Below are positions 60,571-64,000 of a stretch of DNA of 64,000 nt, piece after piece. Location: the NCBI RefSeq assembly GCF_023502235.1, contig NZ_JAMFLY010000002.1:62001-126000 (forward strand), written 5' to 3'. Numbering within the stretch: position 1 is the first letter of the stretch; each line of letters begins with the position of its first letter. The notes under the pieces are model-generated. The model did not search any database. It was given only the letters and a program-made list of their open reading frames with translations, and was not told where the DNA came from. Source of the DNA: Flagellimonas myxillae. Its GTDB lineage: Bacteria > Bacteroidota > Bacteroidia > Flavobacteriales > Flavobacteriaceae. Made by a program: the position numbers and the translations under genes.

Positions 60571-61053
60571 TTAAATAGCAACTTCATTGTAGTATTTTAC
60601 TAACCTAGAGCAAAACTTAGCTGAAAATGGTATTCTCCGTTTCTTTAAATATTCTGAAAGCTTATCAATTAGGTTATTACTTAAATAGTGATAATAAATA
60701 GCATGGGTTATTGAAAACCCTATTCCAGGTCCAAAGGCGGGAAGTGTCTCGTGTTTTTCACTATCCAATAATTCTTCCCCGTCTGGATATTCTTCGCCGT
60801 CATCAATATTAATCTCATTTGAAAATGCTAGGGCGGTAAACCTTTTTAGAAGTTCACTTTGGTCAACATAATAGTCTAAAAGTACACTTGCATCGATTTG
60901 GCTTAGTTCAATTTCATTCCTTATAAGGTTTTTGATAATCGATTTCTGACCAGAGTAAATAGTAACTCCTAATTCACTTGCCAATTCCTCTTCAAATTCA
61001 GCGACTATGGGATTATCAAAAAGTTCTAATTTCTTGTTTCTTTTAAAAAACAT
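60571..61053 (-). CDS. hypothetical protein
   Basis: 160 residues, acidic, helical. MFFKRNKKLELFDNPIVAEF, then ASELGVTIYSGQKSIIKNLI, an acidic loop (INIDDGEEYPDGEELLDSEK) and a C-terminal helical part (AIYYHYLSNNLIDKLSEYLK). No family recognised. It stands alone between MNT-HEPN and a VOC gene. Confidence 0.5.
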   Translation of the reverse strand: MFFKRNKKLELFDNPIVAEFEEELASELGVTIYSGQKSIIKNLIRNEIELSQIDASVLLDYYVDQSELLKRFTALAFSNEINIDDGEEYPDGEELLDSEKHETLPAFGPGIGFSITHAIYYHYLSNNLIDKLSEYLKKRRIPFSAKFCSRLVKYYNEVAI

Positions 61054-61094
61054 AATTCAAATTAAAGACTCATTAACAGGTTCGTTTGGCAATT

Positions 61095-61490
61095 TTATAA
61101 CTCCTCCACCAACTGAATGTTATTCCCACAGGTGTCGTTTAAAACGGCAACCTTTACGGTGCCCATTGCAGTAGGTTTTACGCTAAATTCCACCCCAAGT
61201 TCCACAAGTCGGTCGTGTTCTTTTTGAACATCATCCACATCAAACTGGGTGTGGGGGATTCCTGCTTTCATAAGTTCGTCTTGGTAGACTTTTGAGGGTT
61301 CAAAGTGTAAAGGAGCTGGCTCCAACAAAAGTTCCGGGCCATCTTGGGCATCTTTGGAGACCAAGGTCAACCAACGGTTACCGCCATCCAAGGGGATGTC
61401 ACGTTTTTTGATAAACCCCAATTTTTGGGTATAGAATTGCAGTGCTTTTTCCTGGTCCAATACGGGTATGCTGATCACAGTAACTCTCAT
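61095..61490 (-). CDS. VOC-family protein (glyoxalase/dioxygenase fold)
   Basis: 131 residues: VISIPVLDQEKALQFYTQKLGFIKK, then RWLTLVSKD, HTQFDVDDVQKEHDRLVELG and CGNNIQLVEEL. The PhnB/glyoxalase-like fold often binds antibiotics or small electrophiles. Metal ligands are not clearly conserved. Co-oriented with the AraC gene upstream, 46 bp apart, which may control it. Confidence 0.85.
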   Translation of the reverse strand: MRVTVISIPVLDQEKALQFYTQKLGFIKKRDIPLDGGNRWLTLVSKDAQDGPELLLEPAPLHFEPSKVYQDELMKAGIPHTQFDVDDVQKEHDRLVELGVEFSVKPTAMGTVKVAVLNDTCGNNIQLVEEL

Positions 61491-61536
61491 GCTTCTTCAA
61501 TTTAGATTAGAGCGGGCAAGGTGTGGAATAAAACTA

Positions 61537-61926
61537 CTAAAAGCTTCTCGAAAGTTGCTCTTTTTGGTACTCAAACGGAGTTTTTCCTGTTTTCCTTTTA
61601 AAAAGGGTACTAAAAGACCCCAAACTCTCGAATCCTACCGCAAAACAGGTTTGGGTTACCGACATTCCGTTCTCCAGGTGTTGCTTGGACATTGCAATGC
61701 GTTTGTCCGTTGCATACTTCGTGGGGGTAAGGCCATAGTATTTTTTGAATAGCCGCAACAAATGAAATTTGGACACAGCATGGGTTCTGGCCAATAGATT
61801 TAGGTTCACATTGGCTTCGTAATTCCGGTCCAAATACTTGCGGGTTCGTATTACCGTGTCAATCTGAGATCGGTTGGCATAGATAATCCGGCCTACTCTA
61901 TGTATTTCCCTTTCGTAAAATGTCAT
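61537..61926 (-). CDS. small AraC-type helix-turn-helix protein
   Basis: 129 residues, only the DNA-binding part: LARTHAVSKFHLLRLFKKYYGLTPTKYATDKRI and MSVTQTCFAVGFESLGSFSTLFKRKTGKTPFEYQ, both AraC helix-turn-helices. No sensor domain. It precedes the VOC gene on the same strand and could regulate it. Confidence 0.85.
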   Translation of the reverse strand: MTFYEREIHRVGRIIYANRSQIDTVIRTRKYLDRNYEANVNLNLLARTHAVSKFHLLRLFKKYYGLTPTKYATDKRIAMSKQHLENGMSVTQTCFAVGFESLGSFSTLFKRKTGKTPFEYQKEQLSRSF

Positions 61927-62010
61927 GCATTACCGTTCAGGTGTTTATAAAATTAAGGGTTATAAACAAACTTCGCGGAATGACATTAAGCGTTGCTTTG
62001 GTTTTCTAAA

Positions 62011-62502
62011 TCAATTTGGCGAATGCAAGCCCAATTTATTGCCTTCAGAGTCTAAAAACAAGGCAAAAAATCCACTTTCGTCGGCATGTGGGGTTTTGGG
62101 TACCAAAATCTGTCCACCATTAGAAGATATTTTGTCCAAAACGGGCTGCAAGTCTTCTCCAGCATCCAAATAAATGGTAATTCCAGTGGCCGAAGGCTCG
62201 TAACCCTCCCCTTTCATGATTACCCCTGTAACCATCTGCTCTTCATAGGGCAAAAGACCCATTTCCATGCCTGGTAATTCCATTTTTTCAATACTGATAC
62301 CCAAAATGGCTTGGTAAAAATTGATGGCGCGGTCAATGTCCATGGCCGGGATTTCAAAAATGGAGATATAGCTTTTCATGTTAGTAGCAGTTTGTGTTTC
62401 GGATAAATTAATGGTCTGTTTTGTCGGTTGATTTTTGGTGTTGCAAGCAGCCAAAACCAGGAGCGAAAACAAGGTGTAAAGCCCAAGACTAGTTCTTTTC
62501 AT
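62011..62502 (-). CDS. exported VOC-family protein
   Basis: 163 residues. Lipobox LVLAAC gives Cys19; the mature protein from ~40 is a VOC fold: YISIFEIPAMDIDRAINFYQ, MGLLPYEEQM and IYLDAGEDLQPVLDKISSNG. VOC proteins are normally cytoplasmic, so a lipoprotein signal is odd. An alternative start at MKSYISIF (62380) would give the cytoplasmic form. Stands alone. Confidence 0.8.
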   Translation of the reverse strand: MKRTSLGLYTLFSLLVLAACNTKNQPTKQTINLSETQTATNMKSYISIFEIPAMDIDRAINFYQAILGISIEKMELPGMEMGLLPYEEQMVTGVIMKGEGYEPSATGITIYLDAGEDLQPVLDKISSNGGQILVPKTPHADESGFFALFLDSEGNKLGLHSPN

Positions 62503-62575
62503 GTTTTAGGTTTAAAAGTCACCTAAAACTACCACCTTTTTTTGCCTTTGAATTGTAAGAATGCGACAAGCACGA

Positions 62576-63391
62576 TTATTTGTAAAATGCTGAAGAAAGT
62601 TCCATGTTCTTGTGGCCCAAAAACTCTTTGGGACTTATTCCCGTGAACTCCTTAAAGTCTTTAATAAAATGGGCCTGGTCATAATAATTGCTTTCGTAAG
62701 CGATGTGGGTAAGGTTTTCACCTTCCCGGCTCAACAATAGTTTTAGTGCACTTTGCAAGCGGATGACCTTGCCTAACTGTTTGGGGCTAATGCCTATCTG
62801 TTCCGAGAATTTCCGCTCTAATTGCCGTCTTTTGGAAGGGTCTTTTCTGAGGATGTTGCTTATGGAAGTATTTCCCTTAGTATTGAGCAACGCTTCCACG
62901 GTAGATTTTACAATAGCGTCAACCGTGGCGGTTTGGTTGAGCCTGGCCAGAAGAAATTTTTCAACGATTGTTATTCGCTCTTGGGTGTCTGTAGCTTGAA
63001 TTATTTGCTCTTCCAGATTATTGGCAGTTTCCTCACCAAATATGTCTGAAATGGGTGTTTCCTTGTTGGCCAAGGTTTTTAGGGGTACATCCACAAAATT
63101 GGCAAAGCCGTAGGGATAAAAACTAACGGAAAAGCTATTGACGGTTCCTGTGGGTTCCACATAAAACGGCTCCAAGGTCTGTCCCAACACAAAAGCACGG
63201 GGCTGCAGGATAAAATCTTCTTCCGAGGTATATCGCTTGATATCGTCCCCAAATACAAAGACCATTTCAATTTTACCGTCTGGAATAATGCGTTGCCGCT
63301 CGGGCTTATCCGAAGCAGGCACCTCCAAGGTCCAATAGCAACTGATCAAAGCTGCTAAATCGGGGTGGGGTTCGAAGGTTTGGTAGTTCAT
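62576..63391 (-). CDS. AraC-family transcriptional regulator
   Basis: 271 residues. Sensor part of the DUF6597 type (PHPDLAALISCYWTLEVPAS, IIPDGKIEMVFVFGDDI) and an AraC DNA-binding part at the end (HIAYESNYYDQAHFIKDFKEFTGISPKEFL). Its start overlaps the end of the GNAT gene by 4 bp, so both are co-transcribed. Confidence 0.87.
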   Translation of the reverse strand: MNYQTFEPHPDLAALISCYWTLEVPASDKPERQRIIPDGKIEMVFVFGDDIKRYTSEEDFILQPRAFVLGQTLEPFYVEPTGTVNSFSVSFYPYGFANFVDVPLKTLANKETPISDIFGEETANNLEEQIIQATDTQERITIVEKFLLARLNQTATVDAIVKSTVEALLNTKGNTSISNILRKDPSKRRQLERKFSEQIGISPKQLGKVIRLQSALKLLLSREGENLTHIAYESNYYDQAHFIKDFKEFTGISPKEFLGHKNMELSSAFYK

Positions 63392-63825
63392 TTTATCATT
63401 CGTATATGCGGAATTCCATCTTCCAAATACCCCTTTCCGGTTTCCTTAAACCCTAGCCCATTATAAAATTTGAGCAAATAGGTTTGAGCGGAAAGTTCCA
63501 AGGGCTGCCCCGGAAATCGCGCTTCCAAATCCTGGATAGAGGCCTCCATAATTACTTTGCCAAATCCAAACTGTCGTTGATCTTCTGCAACTACCACCCT
63601 TCCAATGCTAGGGTTGTCAAAATAGTCGCCTGGACCAAACATTCGGGTATAGGCTACAACCTTACCCTCGTTTATTCCCAATACATGGATAGCTTTTTGG
63701 TCCTTGCCATCCACATCTTGATAGACACAATCTTGTTCCACCACAAATACGGCACTTCTCAATTCCAAGAGTTGGTAAAGCTCTATGGTGTTGAGTTGGT
63801 CAAAAGTCTTGATCAGTATTTCCAT
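63388..63825 (-). CDS. GNAT-family acetyltransferase (ElaA-like)
   Basis: 145 residues from ATG 63825 (MEILIKTFDQLNTIELYQLL). ElaA/GNAT parts: LRSAVFVVEQDCVYQDVDGKD, the acetyl-CoA site VVVAEDQRQFGFGKVIM and a C-terminal FYNGLGFKETGKGYLEDGI. It should acetylate an unknown amine. ATG overlaps the stop of the CDF transporter gene upstream by one base (TAATG). Confidence 0.88.
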   Translation of the reverse strand: MEILIKTFDQLNTIELYQLLELRSAVFVVEQDCVYQDVDGKDQKAIHVLGINEGKVVAYTRMFGPGDYFDNPSIGRVVVAEDQRQFGFGKVIMEASIQDLEARFPGQPLELSAQTYLLKFYNGLGFKETGKGYLEDGIPHIRMIK

Positions 63826-63998
63826 TAATCCTGGACAATTACGCTTTTGGAATCGCATTTATCAAACTCGGGCTGGATGTTCACATGGTTAATTCCGTGT
63901 TTATGAAATACATGCTCTTCAATATCCACTAAAATTTTATCAAATTCGGATAGTTTAATGTCTTCTTTGAAATCGATGTGCGCCTCCAAATGAATTTC
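63825..63998 (-). CDS. CDF-family cation efflux transporter, C-terminal end
   Basis: Partial, open to the right edge of the window. The visible 57 residues read EIHLEAHIDFKEDIKLSEFD, DIEEHVFHKHGINHVNIQPE and FDKCDSKSVIVQD. This is the cytoplasmic metal-binding domain of cation diffusion facilitators (Zn, Co, Cd, Ni). It is co-transcribed with the GNAT gene (TAATG overlap). Confidence 0.75.
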   Translation of the reverse strand, partial: EIHLEAHIDFKEDIKLSEFDKILVDIEEHVFHKHGINHVNIQPEFDKCDSKSVIVQD

Positions 63999-64000
63999 GT

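Overview
The window comes from a chromosome of Bacteroidota, most likely a marine member of the Flavobacteriaceae close to Muricauda/Allomuricauda/Flagellimonas. The evidence is the set of families (DUF4249, FecR with TonB receptors, DUF6150, PatA-like S8 peptidases), promoters of the TTTG/TAnnTTTG type, weak Shine-Dalgarno sequences and frequent TTG/GTG starts. The genus is inferred from general impression only.

Layout. 1-3.3 kb: end of a TauE/SafE permease, a DUF5009 acyltransferase-like membrane protein and a DUF4249 lipoprotein without its usual TonB receptor. 3.3-8.0 kb: a minus-strand operon of an AraC regulator, a ferric-reductase-like flavocytochrome, a helical protein, an HdeD-like protein, a two-domain lipoprotein and a four-helix membrane protein.

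8.15-28.30 kb: a 20.1 kb integrative element inserted into the 3' end of a CAT-anticodon tRNA gene. Its limits are set by a 15-bp direct repeat (8154-8168 and 28298-28312), CCGTACA repeats just inside both ends (likely integrase arm sites), and a displaced tRNA terminator outside the left end, replaced by a new one inside the right end. It holds a tyrosine integrase, an SF3-type helicase with a paralogous short protein, an ACCCTACA iteron region, a MerTP-like metal transporter under an ArsR repressor, a Crp-family regulator with a matching operator before a 31-residue membrane protein, a sigma/FecR/TonB-receptor module facing two Asp-rich lipoproteins, a ubiquitin-like cassette (three-repeat Ubl protein, E1-like enzyme, DUF6527 metal-binding protein), a strongly predicted small RNA, and an XRE/ImmA control pair. 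No relaxase or secretion genes are visible.

28.3-53.6 kb: ordinary chromosome (mce, rbfA, LolC/E-type permease, dus, lepA, antiporter, USP and SulP transporter, secreted peptidases, rnpA, a DUF2157/DUF4401/GDYXXLXY membrane set, amidohydrolase). 53.6-64 kb: a second accessory-like stretch with ArsR plus PLP decarboxylase, DinB, a type II restriction-modification pair, ParDE, a fused MNT-HEPN protein, two VOC proteins, two AraC regulators, a GNAT enzyme and the end of a CDF metal transporter.

The most interesting parts are the compact Ubl cassette with its neighbouring small RNA and XRE/ImmA switch, the architecture of the element ends and iterons, the Crp operator/small-protein unit, and a recurring -7 box placed exactly 4 nt before start codons, which suggests leaderless mRNAs. 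All calls come from reading the sequence; no database search was run.
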